Assembly (NCBI RefSeq): GCF_019797745.1
Contig: NZ_VOSI01000002.1
Span: 744,001-808,000, forward strand
DNA length: 64,000 nucleotides
Origin: Edaphocola aurantiacus
GTDB lineage: Bacteria; Bacteroidota; Bacteroidia; Chitinophagales; Chitinophagaceae
Direction: 5' to 3'
In this document: positions 32,509-41,113 of the stretch, in pieces
Numbering within the stretch: position 1 is the stretch's first letter
Layout of the letters: each line of letters begins with the position of its first letter
Program-made: the position numbers and the translations under genes
The notes under the pieces: model-generated
The model's input: only the letters and a program-made list of their open reading frames with translations
Told to the model about the DNA's origin: nothing
Database searches by the model: none

Positions 32509-33030
32509 ATGGATTACGGATTAAGTACAGCAGACAACAGATTACTGACCGATTTGGGGGATTGGAACCGGCTGGAAGCTATGTTTCAGAGCACCTTTGG
32601 CGATGAATCTTTAAAAGATAAGTATTTCCGAAAAATGAAGCTGGCAACATATGAGCGCCTGTATGACCGGTATAAGGATGATCTGGAGCTTTCTAAAGAC
32701 GAGCGGGCGCTAGTGGTGATGTTGCGCTTTCAATGTACAAAGATCAGGAAGATCCTTTATCCAAAGCCTGTCAGCCGTTTGCTGTACCGTATCCGTAATT
32801 TTTTTGCGCTGTCGTTTGCTAAAATGTTCAATAGGAGAACGGCATATGATTATAATAGCGAGGCATTTGCCAGCAGTAATCTGCGTTTTGAGGGTTTGTT
32901 TACTAAAGGAGAACAAGCCAGCCAGAAGCCGGCCGTTGAAAAACGAATGGAACAGAAGCCAAGAGTCGGCCCGGATCTGGGACAGAGAAATAGCTATGAA
33001 AACGGGCAGGGAAAAGGACATTCCGTCTAG
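32509..33030 (+). CDS. Unknown 173-residue protein after traN
   Basis: A strong binding site (GGGGAGGGG) precedes the ATG. The helical, basic protein has a Gln/Lys-rich disordered tail and no signal peptide. It is a candidate cytoplasmic accessory factor of the transfer operon; no family recognised. Confidence 0.65.
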   Translation: MDYGLSTADNRLLTDLGDWNRLEAMFQSTFGDESLKDKYFRKMKLATYERLYDRYKDDLELSKDERALVVMLRFQCTKIRKILYPKPVSRLLYRIRNFFALSFAKMFNRRTAYDYNSEAFASSNLRFEGLFTKGEQASQKPAVEKRMEQKPRVGPDLGQRNSYENGQGKGHSV

Positions 33031-33075
33031 CATAAATAATACTCATTTTTTAATATAAATAAAGCAATAAGGAAT

Positions 33076-33870
33076 ATGGAAAATATAGAATATTTGGAAC
33101 AGCAGTTGTCAGAAAGGGGCTGGGAGCACCTTAAGGCAGAACTTGCAGAAAAAATAAACAGCGGTGTCACTGAGTTTTCACTTTATACGAATACGGATGG
33201 GCAGCCCAATAGACTGGACTTTGAATTGCAGTTTAAAAAGCATGCAGAAAAGCCGGTATATTATTTTAACCGGATCAATGCTGCCCTGGTAAGCGGCGAT
33301 GAAGTCCTTTCCCAGGCATCCTTTCGGGAATCCTGGAAGATGGCCCCTGAAGAAATGGGACGCGTCCTGGAGTATGGAAGCAAGGTAGCAATCTATAAGG
33401 AAGGCTTATTAAATGAAGAAAGAAAGCCGTTTAATGCCTGGATCAGTGTTCATACGGAAGAGCCACTGAAAGAGGATGGGACTTTGAACCTTAACCTGTA
33501 TCATGATAATTACTATCAAAAGCATCCTTTTAACCTCGAAGTTGAGGTGTCTAAACTACCGGCATCAATCCTGGAGCAATACAAGGGTAAGGAAAGTATC
33601 CTGACAACTTCATTAAAGCATGGCATACTGGTTGCTGTCGAACATGATAATGGAAATGGGCCAGAACCTTGTTTTCTTACCGTCAATGCTAAAGTCGGAC
33701 GGATAGATGTGCTGGATAGCGAAATGGAGCCGATCTCCTTAACGAAACGACCTGAAATTACCCAGCAGACCGAACAGACACCGGCCGGCGAAAAAAAAAA
33801 CTCCTTCAGCAAGGGACAGCAAGTAAGGAGCAATCCGGGCAACCAGAACAGGAATAGACCACATATGTAG
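33076..33870 (+). CDS. DUF3945-like accessory protein, copy 1
   Basis: The 264-residue protein starts after AAGGA. Its C-terminal half resembles those of the next two proteins (LP-x-hydrophobic block, a G-I-L strand and an I-x-VLD-x-E/G strand), with a disordered Gln/Asn-rich end. It is probably cytoplasmic. DUF3945-type proteins are common ICE cargo of unknown function, so the assignment is by resemblance only. Confidence 0.5.
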   Translation: MENIEYLEQQLSERGWEHLKAELAEKINSGVTEFSLYTNTDGQPNRLDFELQFKKHAEKPVYYFNRINAALVSGDEVLSQASFRESWKMAPEEMGRVLEYGSKVAIYKEGLLNEERKPFNAWISVHTEEPLKEDGTLNLNLYHDNYYQKHPFNLEVEVSKLPASILEQYKGKESILTTSLKHGILVAVEHDNGNGPEPCFLTVNAKVGRIDVLDSEMEPISLTKRPEITQQTEQTPAGEKKNSFSKGQQVRSNPGNQNRNRPHM

Positions 33871-33919
33871 GATTGCAACTGTAATGATTAAATACAGGTA
33901 GTGGATTTAAAAGGATCTT

Positions 33920-34849
33920 ATGATATACAGTGCGAACAAAAAGGAATTACTGGACTATTTGCTCATGTTGGGGCTGATCGGAGCAAACACCCATACCATG
34001 ATGCTTCATAGGGAGATCAATAAGGATGTGGTCTGTAAAGGCAATGTTGAACTCGAAAATGAAATAATCAATTTAGAGGTAAGGATTGAATGGGAAGATA
34101 ATGCGTATAAGGTTATTGGGTTTCGCGCAGAGCTGGTTTGTATTCCTACTTTGGAGCATACCGTTTCCCAGGGAATGGATACTGCGATGCTGGAACAGAG
34201 GATTTCGGAAGTCAATTGGAAGCAAGTAAGTAAGGAAGAGTTATTGGAGGATAAAATATCGGCAATTATAACCGATGTTCAATTTCTGCAACTAAACGGG
34301 AGTGGTCATGCCCAGGAGGTGATGGAGATGCTAATGTTAAAGTATTGGGAGGCAGCTCCGGTATCGGAAGTCGCGGTATTTCCGAACCGGGGAAACTATA
34401 TCACTTCGGTAGTGATGGATTTGAATGGGGACCTGAATGATCTTGATATTTTAAGGATAAACAATTTGCTTCATGGACGAAGCCTGGTTCAGTTTGATTT
34501 CTCTAATACGGATTTATTTGCCCGGAATTATATTATAAAACTGGAGAACGGATTGTTAACACGATATCCTGACTTTAATGTTTCTTTTTGTCTGCAGCAA
34601 TTGCCCTTCGCCGCCTTACCACCAAATGATATTTTAAAAAGGCTCCTTTGCGGTCAGAGGGAGGCGGTTGAATTGATTGTGGATGGAACCGCAAAGAACG
34701 CCTTTATTGAAATGGATGGGCAGCATTCAAGGATTGCCATATATGATACCGATGGTCAGGAGGTAGATCTCGCCTCCATCAATAAACCTAAACAGCAATC
34801 GCAAGAGCCACTAAACAAAAAGGACAGGGGTAGGAAGAAGGGATTGTAG
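33920..34849 (+). CDS. DUF3945-like accessory protein, copy 2
   Basis: The 309-residue protein shares with its neighbour at 34891 the patterns VVMDLNGDLNDL, LLHGRSLVQF, PDFNVSFCLQQLPFA and IYDTDGQEVDLA. The two are tandem paralogues. The C-terminus ends in the basic tail DRGRKKGL. Function unknown. Confidence 0.55.
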   Translation: MIYSANKKELLDYLLMLGLIGANTHTMMLHREINKDVVCKGNVELENEIINLEVRIEWEDNAYKVIGFRAELVCIPTLEHTVSQGMDTAMLEQRISEVNWKQVSKEELLEDKISAIITDVQFLQLNGSGHAQEVMEMLMLKYWEAAPVSEVAVFPNRGNYITSVVMDLNGDLNDLDILRINNLLHGRSLVQFDFSNTDLFARNYIIKLENGLLTRYPDFNVSFCLQQLPFAALPPNDILKRLLCGQREAVELIVDGTAKNAFIEMDGQHSRIAIYDTDGQEVDLASINKPKQQSQEPLNKKDRGRKKGL

Positions 34850-34890
34850 TTACCTGTGTTCATTATTGGAATACATAAATCAATACAATT

Positions 34891-35832
34891 ATGATTGAAG
34901 AGAAAGAATTGGATCAGATACCCAAGTGTCTTGCAGAAGCTGGGCTGATACCAAAAGATTTAATAGATCACCTGGTCAGCAAGGGTGAAGATTTTACGAT
35001 ACTAGCTACTAAAAGACAAGGTACAGATACCTTCTTTTATGAGGTCACCGTGGAAAAAAAGGAGAACCTGGGGGTGTATTGTCTTCCAGGGTATCGGGCC
35101 ACTGTATTACATGTTGGCGAAATTGACCATATAGAAATTTCGGGATTAAATACTGCGGACATTGAAAAGAGGTTTGCCTCAATTGATTGGCAACATTTAT
35201 CACCGCTTGTGCTGAGTGAAGATTCCCATCCGCGTTCGGCAATCTTACAGCTTGGCTTACTGTATGCTACCCACAATCAGAAGCTATGCGATATTGCTGA
35301 CCTGCTATCCTTAAAATATCTGACCGGTACACCAATAACTATGCATTTTACGGTTGACGATAAAAGAAAAAAATATGAATCTTCAATATTTATAGATCTT
35401 AACGGAAATGAGCAGGATTTGGGACTAGATGATTCTTTTCGACTGTTGGCCGGACGAGGGGTGACGAGGTATTTGAATGATAACCCCAATCAGCTTGGCT
35501 GGCTGATAAAGGAGGGGGATACGGTACGGCAGCTACCAGATTTTGATCTGTCTGGAGAACTGGCAAAATTACCCTTTGCAAGTCCAAAGAATAATACCTC
35601 AATTGCCCAGGTCATCATGCATTTAAGCGCCGGAAAAATCCTGGAATCCAGATTTACCATTTCAGGGCATACTTTCCGTGGTTCCTATTATGCAGATCCG
35701 CGGACGGGCTCCATTGCCGTTTTGGATAAGGCAGGCAAAAGGGTAGATCTGGCCTTACTACAAAGGGATCAGCAGGCATTAAAAGAGTTTATCGTTAAGG
35801 AAAAGGTTAACCGAAAGGGATTAGGGCTGTAA
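34891..35832 (+). CDS. DUF3945-like accessory protein, copy 3
   Basis: This 313-residue protein is a paralogue of the preceding one, with IFIDLNGNEQDLGLDD, LLAGRGVTRY, PDFDLSGELAKLPFA and VLDKAGKRVDLALL. It ends in NRKGLGL, another basic Gly-containing tail. The copies are diverged along their whole length, so the duplication is old and probably under selection. Function unknown. Confidence 0.55.
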   Translation: MIEEKELDQIPKCLAEAGLIPKDLIDHLVSKGEDFTILATKRQGTDTFFYEVTVEKKENLGVYCLPGYRATVLHVGEIDHIEISGLNTADIEKRFASIDWQHLSPLVLSEDSHPRSAILQLGLLYATHNQKLCDIADLLSLKYLTGTPITMHFTVDDKRKKYESSIFIDLNGNEQDLGLDDSFRLLAGRGVTRYLNDNPNQLGWLIKEGDTVRQLPDFDLSGELAKLPFASPKNNTSIAQVIMHLSAGKILESRFTISGHTFRGSYYADPRTGSIAVLDKAGKRVDLALLQRDQQALKEFIVKEKVNRKGLGL

Positions 35833-35857
35833 GCTCATTTAATTTAGGAAATGGATA

Positions 35858-36700
35858 GTGAATATGGAACAGCGTAAAAGAATTAAACCACCGCTTACTT
35901 ATTACGGAGGCAAGCAGACATTGGCCCCTTTTATAGAAACCTTAATACCGGAGCACCGGTTATATGGAGAGCCTTTTTTCGGAGGGGGAGCCGTTTTCTT
36001 TTTAAAAGAACCTTCGGTTGTGGAAGTAATCAATGATAGCAATAAAGAGCTTATGAATTTTTATGAGGTTGTTAAAACGAAGTTTGAACCGCTTCATACT
36101 TTAATTGACCTTAGCCTGGCTAGCAGGGATCTTCATCATAAAGCTACAATTGTATATCATAATCCCGACCTATTCGATGAAGTGCGCAGGGCCTGGGCTG
36201 TATGGGTACTCTGTGCCATGGGGTTTTCATCCAGGATGGATGGCCCCTTTGGCTATGACCGGGCTAGTGGATCGCAGGCCGGTCGATTGAGTTTTAAGAA
36301 AGAAGCTTTCACACAAGAGCTCATGAAAAGGCTGGAGCGGGTTCAGGTTGAATGTGCCGATGCACTTTATGTAATTCAAAGTAGAGATTTTCCCGAAGCC
36401 TTTTTTTACTGTGACCCGCCGTATATTGGAAGTGATATGGGCCATTATAAGGGCTATACGGAAGCAGACTTTAAGGCCTTGTTAGAAATGCTTTCCTCTA
36501 TTAAAGGTAAATTCCTACTTTCTTCATACCCATCTGATCTGCTAAAGGAGTTTTCGCAGCAGTATGGTTGGTTTAGCATGAAAAAGGAAATACTGGTAAG
36601 TGTCAATGCCAAGAGTGGTAACCAAAAGAAGAAAGTTGAAGTCCTCACAGCAAATTACCCGCTGTCCGAAGGTAATGGATTTATGCAATATAAGCTATAG
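35858..36700 (+). CDS. Dam-type (D12 class) DNA adenine methyltransferase
   Basis: The 280-residue protein shows the D12-class order: PPLTYYGGK (11-19), SAM-binding EPFFGGGAVFF (38-48), a TRD-like middle, and catalytic D186-P-P-Y189. These enzymes methylate N6 of adenine, often at GATC. No restriction partner lies nearby. Being an orphan methylase on an ICE, it could protect incoming DNA from recipients' restriction or regulate the element. The recognition site cannot be read from sequence. Confidence 0.92.
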   Translation: MNMEQRKRIKPPLTYYGGKQTLAPFIETLIPEHRLYGEPFFGGGAVFFLKEPSVVEVINDSNKELMNFYEVVKTKFEPLHTLIDLSLASRDLHHKATIVYHNPDLFDEVRRAWAVWVLCAMGFSSRMDGPFGYDRASGSQAGRLSFKKEAFTQELMKRLERVQVECADALYVIQSRDFPEAFFYCDPPYIGSDMGHYKGYTEADFKALLEMLSSIKGKFLLSSYPSDLLKEFSQQYGWFSMKKEILVSVNAKSGNQKKKVEVLTANYPLSEGNGFMQYKL

Positions 36701-36789
36701 GCAAATATTGGTCAGGAAAGGATTAACTGCTAGACTGAAATGCCTGGATGAAGATAGGTTTATTTGAAACAATTGTAAATGGAGAAGAT

Positions 36790-37593
36790 ATGGAAAACAG
36801 CAATTACTACATAAAGAATCAAGAAACAGATAAGATCAATATTTATACTTCAAAGGCATTTTATGAGGCGCTGCCAATAGATCAAAAGAAGATCTTCACC
36901 CGTTTCTGTCTGTTTAGCCGGAAACAGGATTGTTGGATATCTAAGGCGAAGTCTGGAAATGCAGGATACTTGATTCAGTTATTATCTGAGTTGGGTTTTT
37001 ATAGCCGTGGTGCAGAAGGAACGCGTTTACCCTTTGCCGAGCAGATTGCCAGGCAACAGGAAAGAGCCGCCAATCGTGCCGAACGATCGGAAAAAAGGGC
37101 GGAACAGGCTACAAAACGGTCTAATGAACTCTATGAACGAGCATCAGAAATGGGAAAAGCCATTCCTATGGGGCAACCAATATTAATTGGCCATCATAGT
37201 GAACACCGGGACCGAAGATATCGTGAAAGGATACATAATACAATGGGGCGCTCTGTTGAAGAGGAGAAGAAAGCCCAGTATTATAAAGATAAAGCAGAAA
37301 CGGCAGCAATAACTGCGGCAGGAGACAAATATAAAAACCCCAGGTATTTGGAAAAACGAATAAAAGAAGAGAGAGCTGACATCAGGCAGCTGAACAGGTA
37401 TCTGGAAGGGAAGTTTTCGCGTGGTGCAGAACCAAGGCAGATCAGTGAGCGGGAAAAGACACACTACACCTCCAAACTGGAGGAACATACCGAGAAGTTG
37501 AATTATTATATCAACTGTATGGTAGCAATCGATCCTGGTTACCAGGTCGATAAGCCGCCCAAAAAGCAAATTAAGAAAGGCAAAGGGTTATAG
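36790..37593 (+). CDS. DUF3560-domain protein
   Basis: ATG 36790 is chosen over 36748 because GGAG lies just before it. The 267-residue protein has the DUF3560 features: an Arg/Glu-rich coiled coil (~85-130) with RAERSEKRAEQ, then MGQPILIGHHSEHRDRRYRERI (~140-165). The C-terminus ends in KKQIKKGKGL. DUF3560 proteins are typical of plasmids and ICEs; function unknown, nucleic-acid contact is inferred from the basic charge. Confidence 0.8.
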   Translation: MENSNYYIKNQETDKINIYTSKAFYEALPIDQKKIFTRFCLFSRKQDCWISKAKSGNAGYLIQLLSELGFYSRGAEGTRLPFAEQIARQQERAANRAERSEKRAEQATKRSNELYERASEMGKAIPMGQPILIGHHSEHRDRRYRERIHNTMGRSVEEEKKAQYYKDKAETAAITAAGDKYKNPRYLEKRIKEERADIRQLNRYLEGKFSRGAEPRQISEREKTHYTSKLEEHTEKLNYYINCMVAIDPGYQVDKPPKKQIKKGKGL

Positions 37594-37630
37594 TGATATC
37601 AAATGTATAATAATTTTTAAGGAAGCGTTT

Positions 37631-37939
37631 ATGGCTGATCTGAAAAAGAAGGTCTTATCGTTTGAAAACGGTAAGACCCTAAAATTATGGGGCAATAGCG
37701 TAGCTATTAGTAAAAGTCTGGAAATAGGGGAAGGGTATGCTCCGAACCTATTTGCTTATTCTGTGTCACAAAAAGATGATAAGGCGATTCCGGAGGTCTA
37801 TAATCCACATGGATTAACCAAGGAAGAATTACTGGAGTTAGCAGATTTTCAGATCAGACTGTGGATGGATTTAAAGGATAGTATCCGTAAATATGGGATT
37901 AATAGCGTTAAGGTATTTGTGAAGGAGGCCATTATATGA
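37631..37939 (+). CDS. Unknown 102-residue ICE protein
   Basis: The small soluble protein has an N-terminal beta part (LSFENGKTLKLWGNSVAI) and a helical C-terminus. It overlaps the next gene by 4 bp, so translation is coupled. No family recognised. Confidence 0.6.
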   Translation: MADLKKKVLSFENGKTLKLWGNSVAISKSLEIGEGYAPNLFAYSVSQKDDKAIPEVYNPHGLTKEELLELADFQIRLWMDLKDSIRKYGINSVKVFVKEAII

Positions 37940-38367
37940 TGAAAAAGAAAGTCCATAGAAGCGAATTGTTTTTGGGAAGGCCCGTGCGCGTACCTTTATC
38001 TTTAACAACCGACCCTGCTGAACACAAAGGTTCCTTCGGTATTATCCTGGAAGCGGATTGGGAGCAGGATAAGGCAATAGTTCAGTTTGAAGGCGGAAAT
38101 ACTGGTTACTACCAGTTCAATGCATTGGAAACGCTTTATCCCAAAAAGGCTTTATTGTACAGTTTAAGTATGGTTAGGGCTCAAAAATATAGAGACGAGA
38201 TTGATACATTTCGCAAAATAGTATCATTGGTAATTCAAGGAGCAGAGTTGGCTGCACTAAAACTGGCTTATTCAAATTTAAGGACCGAGGAGTTTGCAGT
38301 AACCCGTTTGGATCAGCTCTATGAAATGAAGCGTGATTTAAGAAAATATGCAGGTATAAAAAAGTGA
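37936..38367 (+). CDS. Unknown 143-residue ICE protein
   Basis: An N-terminal ~55-residue beta domain (G-x-I-L-E ... IVQFEGGN) is followed by a helical C-terminus. The following protein at 38394 has the same layout, with G-V-V-V-E ... VVQSINGF and a similarly spaced helical part, so they may be distant paralogues. Function unknown. Confidence 0.6.
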   Translation: MMKKKVHRSELFLGRPVRVPLSLTTDPAEHKGSFGIILEADWEQDKAIVQFEGGNTGYYQFNALETLYPKKALLYSLSMVRAQKYRDEIDTFRKIVSLVIQGAELAALKLAYSNLRTEEFAVTRLDQLYEMKRDLRKYAGIKK

Positions 38368-38393
38368 TATAGGGATTTGAAGGGAGTAAGGAA

Positions 38394-38807
38394 TTGGATC
38401 GGAATCACAACCTCTATAAGAAACTAGTTGCCTGGGAGGTATATCCGCAGCAGAATAAAATGGGCGTAGTTGTGGAGATTGGATCTATAGTTGAACTTGA
38501 CCCATTGACAGATATTGCTGTTGTTCAATCAATTAATGGGTTTAAAACCAGTTTACCGACAAGTAAGTTATGGATGCTGAAGGATCGATCTGCTATTATA
38601 CAAAATATCATCAGGTACCTGAATTTGCCTAATATTGACTTTAATAAAATTACAGAAATAGCGAATCTTTACCGTCAGGGTAAAGAATCTGTTGCGTTAT
38701 TAAAAGCAATGGAAAACAGAGTAACCAGGCAGGTTTGCCTATTGAATGCAAAGTCATTTAATCAGATAAGGGAGGGGTTTAAACGCCACGGTAAAAGAAA
38801 ACGGTAA
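38394..38807 (+). CDS. Unknown 137-residue ICE protein with TTG start
   Basis: The open frame begins with TTG at 38394, preceded by GAAGGGAG; no suitable ATG exists nearby. Its layout resembles the preceding gene's and it ends in a strongly basic tail (GFKRHGKRKR). This is the last plus-strand gene of the ICE before the integrase. Function unknown. Confidence 0.5.
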   Translation: MDRNHNLYKKLVAWEVYPQQNKMGVVVEIGSIVELDPLTDIAVVQSINGFKTSLPTSKLWMLKDRSAIIQNIIRYLNLPNIDFNKITEIANLYRQGKESVALLKAMENRVTRQVCLLNAKSFNQIREGFKRHGKRKR

Positions 38808-39079
38808 ATCATACTGTTATTTTTAGGGTATTTATCCCCTTGTCTAATAATCCTTAAAGAAAGAATTTTACAGGTGATATCGCAGGACTAAGTTGATTCT
38901 AATTGGAATTAATCCAATGCACACTTAAGCACTTGGTAACGAGAGAGGGTGGTCCTTGTGAATTATTTTTAGTTTAGTTTCATCAATGAGGAGTAGGGTT
39001 TCTTTACAGATTTTAATGAAGAGTAAGCAATAAATTCTGATTACCCCATAAAGGAACCAATTGAAGTAAATGGATAAGG
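38808..39079. other. Gene-free gap before the integrase
   Basis: About 270 bp of AT-rich sequence with short open frames only. I see no RNA gene or repeat. It may carry the 3' untranslated end of the accessory operon before the hairpin at 39080. Confidence 0.5.
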
Positions 39080-39110
39080 AAGGAGCAGTTTCATAACTGC
39101 TCCTTTTTAT
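39080..39110 (+). terminator. Terminator of the accessory operon
   Basis: A perfect 11-bp stem AAGGAGCAGTT/AACTGCTCCTT with a TCAT loop, followed by TTTTTAT on the plus strand. It lies between convergent transcription units and probably serves plus-strand transcripts. Confidence 0.75.
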
Positions 39111-39115
39111 ATATT

Positions 39116-40537
39116 TTACCCTATATAATTAAAGTTATAATTGCATGGCGTTGTACTGCTTGGAATTGAATACCGTACAAATGGTGTTGGTATTGTGGCA
39201 GGTTCGTTTTTGTTTTTAATGATTTCGGTAGTTATTCCTTTCAACTTTTGTATTGTAAGCTCAGGCCTTACATTTTCATTAAAGCTTTTCTTAATTCTTC
39301 CTTTACTTACTTTACAATACCTTTCGGTTGTGCGGATTACTTTATGACCTAGCATTCTGCTCACTTCTTCCAATGACATGCCATGATTTAGCATAAAATC
39401 GGCAAATGTGTGGCGGGCGAGGTGTGTGTTTAGTTTTCTATTGATTCCAACAATTACCGCAATTTCTTTTAGATATCCGTTATAAATAGTATTGGAATTA
39501 ACCGGCATTAGGGCATTTCTAACGATGCATTTAGGATGGCTTTTGTATCGGTCAATAAGATCATCAACTATGTCCAGAATAGGGACGATTTCATAGCCAT
39601 CGGTTTTACCCCTATGCTTGGCAAGCCACCGTTCCTTTTCGATTCCAACATAAATAATGTTTTCTGGCGATAACCCGTAGATATCCTGAAAGGCGAATCC
39701 GGAAAAGCACTGGAATATAAAACAGTCTCTTACCTCGTTTAGCCTGTCACAGCCAAAATCTTTATTGTAAATTCTCATTACTTCTTCCAATTCCAATGGT
39801 GGAATATCTTTAGTATCCCCACCGCATTTAAAACCAGCAATTGGGTTTGTTGGGATTATTTTCTTGGTAACGCCAATATTAATTATCTGCTTTATTTTTT
39901 TGATATGCTTTTTTGCAGTTGCATCTGATAGCGGTTTGGGAAGATGTATTGTAAAGTATTTATACATATTGATCGCAAACTCACCATCTATTTCAGGAAA
40001 AGTGATATCCTTAATTTCTTTTTTGGGGTATTTGTATGTTAAATACTCAATTGCTTTTTTTCTTGTAGATTTCCATTGCCTTAAGGTTCCTTTCGATCTT
40101 TCTTTTGATGCTACTAATTTTGTGAATTCCTCAATATAGCCGTCAAAGGCTTTTGTCAGCGTAAATTCTTCAATTAATTCTTCTGGAATAGGAGTAGGCT
40201 TCTCAATAGGCTCTTGTCCTTTAAATACCCTTTTGATCATCAAAGGGGTTACAAAATCGTAAGTAAGAAATAATTGATCATAGATCCTTTGAAGATCAAC
40301 CAATGCTTCTGTTAACCTTTTATTGATTTCTTTGAATCCAGGTTCAGATTTGCTTACTTCCTTTTCTTTAACAAGCCAGTTTTCCGGGGATACCGTTCTG
40401 GAGAGAGATACTTCATTGCTGTCGCAGTTCAGCGTAATTCTAATAATAATGGGAGCCTTGCCTTTCGATCTCTGTTTACTTTTCAAGACCATAGGTAACA
40501 AGTCCAAATCTTGCTTGATTTTCATCTTTCTACACAT
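39116..40537 (-). CDS. int: Tyrosine recombinase, ICE integrase
   Basis: The 473-residue protein has an N-terminal Arm-like domain, a SAM-like core-binding domain (~130-230) and a catalytic domain with K311, H372-x2-R375, H398 in MLGH and nucleophile Y407 in TTERYCKV. The first catalytic Arg is replaced by Ala in FSGFAFQDI (282), as in many Bacteroidetes recombinases. The 5' end lies ~206 bp from tandem tRNA-Lys genes, the likely target. The C-terminal ~60-residue tail is Pro/Thr/Ser-rich. Confidence 0.92.
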   Translation of the reverse strand: MCRKMKIKQDLDLLPMVLKSKQRSKGKAPIIIRITLNCDSNEVSLSRTVSPENWLVKEKEVSKSEPGFKEINKRLTEALVDLQRIYDQLFLTYDFVTPLMIKRVFKGQEPIEKPTPIPEELIEEFTLTKAFDGYIEEFTKLVASKERSKGTLRQWKSTRKKAIEYLTYKYPKKEIKDITFPEIDGEFAINMYKYFTIHLPKPLSDATAKKHIKKIKQIINIGVTKKIIPTNPIAGFKCGGDTKDIPPLELEEVMRIYNKDFGCDRLNEVRDCFIFQCFSGFAFQDIYGLSPENIIYVGIEKERWLAKHRGKTDGYEIVPILDIVDDLIDRYKSHPKCIVRNALMPVNSNTIYNGYLKEIAVIVGINRKLNTHLARHTFADFMLNHGMSLEEVSRMLGHKVIRTTERYCKVSKGRIKKSFNENVRPELTIQKLKGITTEIIKNKNEPATIPTPFVRYSIPSSTTPCNYNFNYIG

Positions 40538-40715
40538 TTTAAAGGTTAACCGAGGCTAAGCCTTTTGCCAATCGTCACAATCAAATACAATTCGTGGTGG
40601 CCAAATTTAAACTAATCAAATGGCCACCACAATAGCCACCATTTAGATTGAATTTAGATGTATTCAAATGAATTAGAAATTATTGAAAATCGCTGTTTTA
40701 GATAGGATTTAAACT

Positions 40716-40742
40716 AAAAAAGCGCACCTTAGTGCGCTTTTT
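40716..40742 (-). terminator. Terminator next to tRNA-Lys
   Basis: An 11-bp stem (AAAAAGCGCAC / GTGCGCTTTTT) with a CTTA loop ends 2 bp before the tRNA discriminator base. It is active in both directions by composition and probably ends the tRNA-Lys transcript. Confidence 0.8.
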
Positions 40743-40743
40743 G

Positions 40744-40816
40744 TGATCCCGCTGGGACTCGAACCCAGGGCCCATACATTAAAAGTGTATTGCTCTACCA
40801 ACTGAGCTACGGAATC
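40744..40816 (-). tRNA. tRNA-Lys (anticodon TTT), ICE-proximal copy
   Basis: A 73-nt cloverleaf: acceptor GATTCCG/CGGGATC with one G-T pair, anticodon loop CTTTTAA, T-arm GGGTTCGAGTCCC. The CCA end is not encoded. The integrase gene is on its 3' side, so the 3' end is the probable attachment core. Confidence 0.97.
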
Positions 40817-40855
40817 AATCCGGGGTATTTATTAGAGATGTTTTCCTTCATCTTG

Positions 40856-40928
40856 TGATCCCGCTGGGACTCGAACCCAGGGCCCATACATTAAAAGTGT
40901 ATTGCTCTACCAACTGAGCTACGGAATC
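40856..40928 (-). tRNA. tRNA-Lys (anticodon TTT), second tandem copy
   Basis: Identical in sequence to the copy at 40744, separated by 39 bp. It is upstream in the same orientation, so both are probably cotranscribed. The duplicate would keep a functional tRNA-Lys even if integration disturbed the ICE-proximal one. Confidence 0.97.
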
Positions 40929-41113
40929 AGCCCTTATTCACTTTCCGCCGTTGTGGCGTTCCGTAAATGGAATGCAAAGGTATGAAAAAGAAAGCGAATT
41001 CACCAAAAAAAATTTAAATAATTCTGAAAATAAATCTCTTAAGACCCTTTTACAATATAGAAGTGCTGAAAAATTACGTTCTTTGTATCCGCAAAACAGA
41101 TTCTTTAATTATC

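Noticed and set aside
40744-40928. Second tRNA-Lys read as an ICE att duplicate
   Set aside because: Both copies are full-length 73-nt tRNAs with a 39-bp spacer, typical of a native tandem array; an att repeat would usually be only the 3' end and lie at the far end of the ICE.
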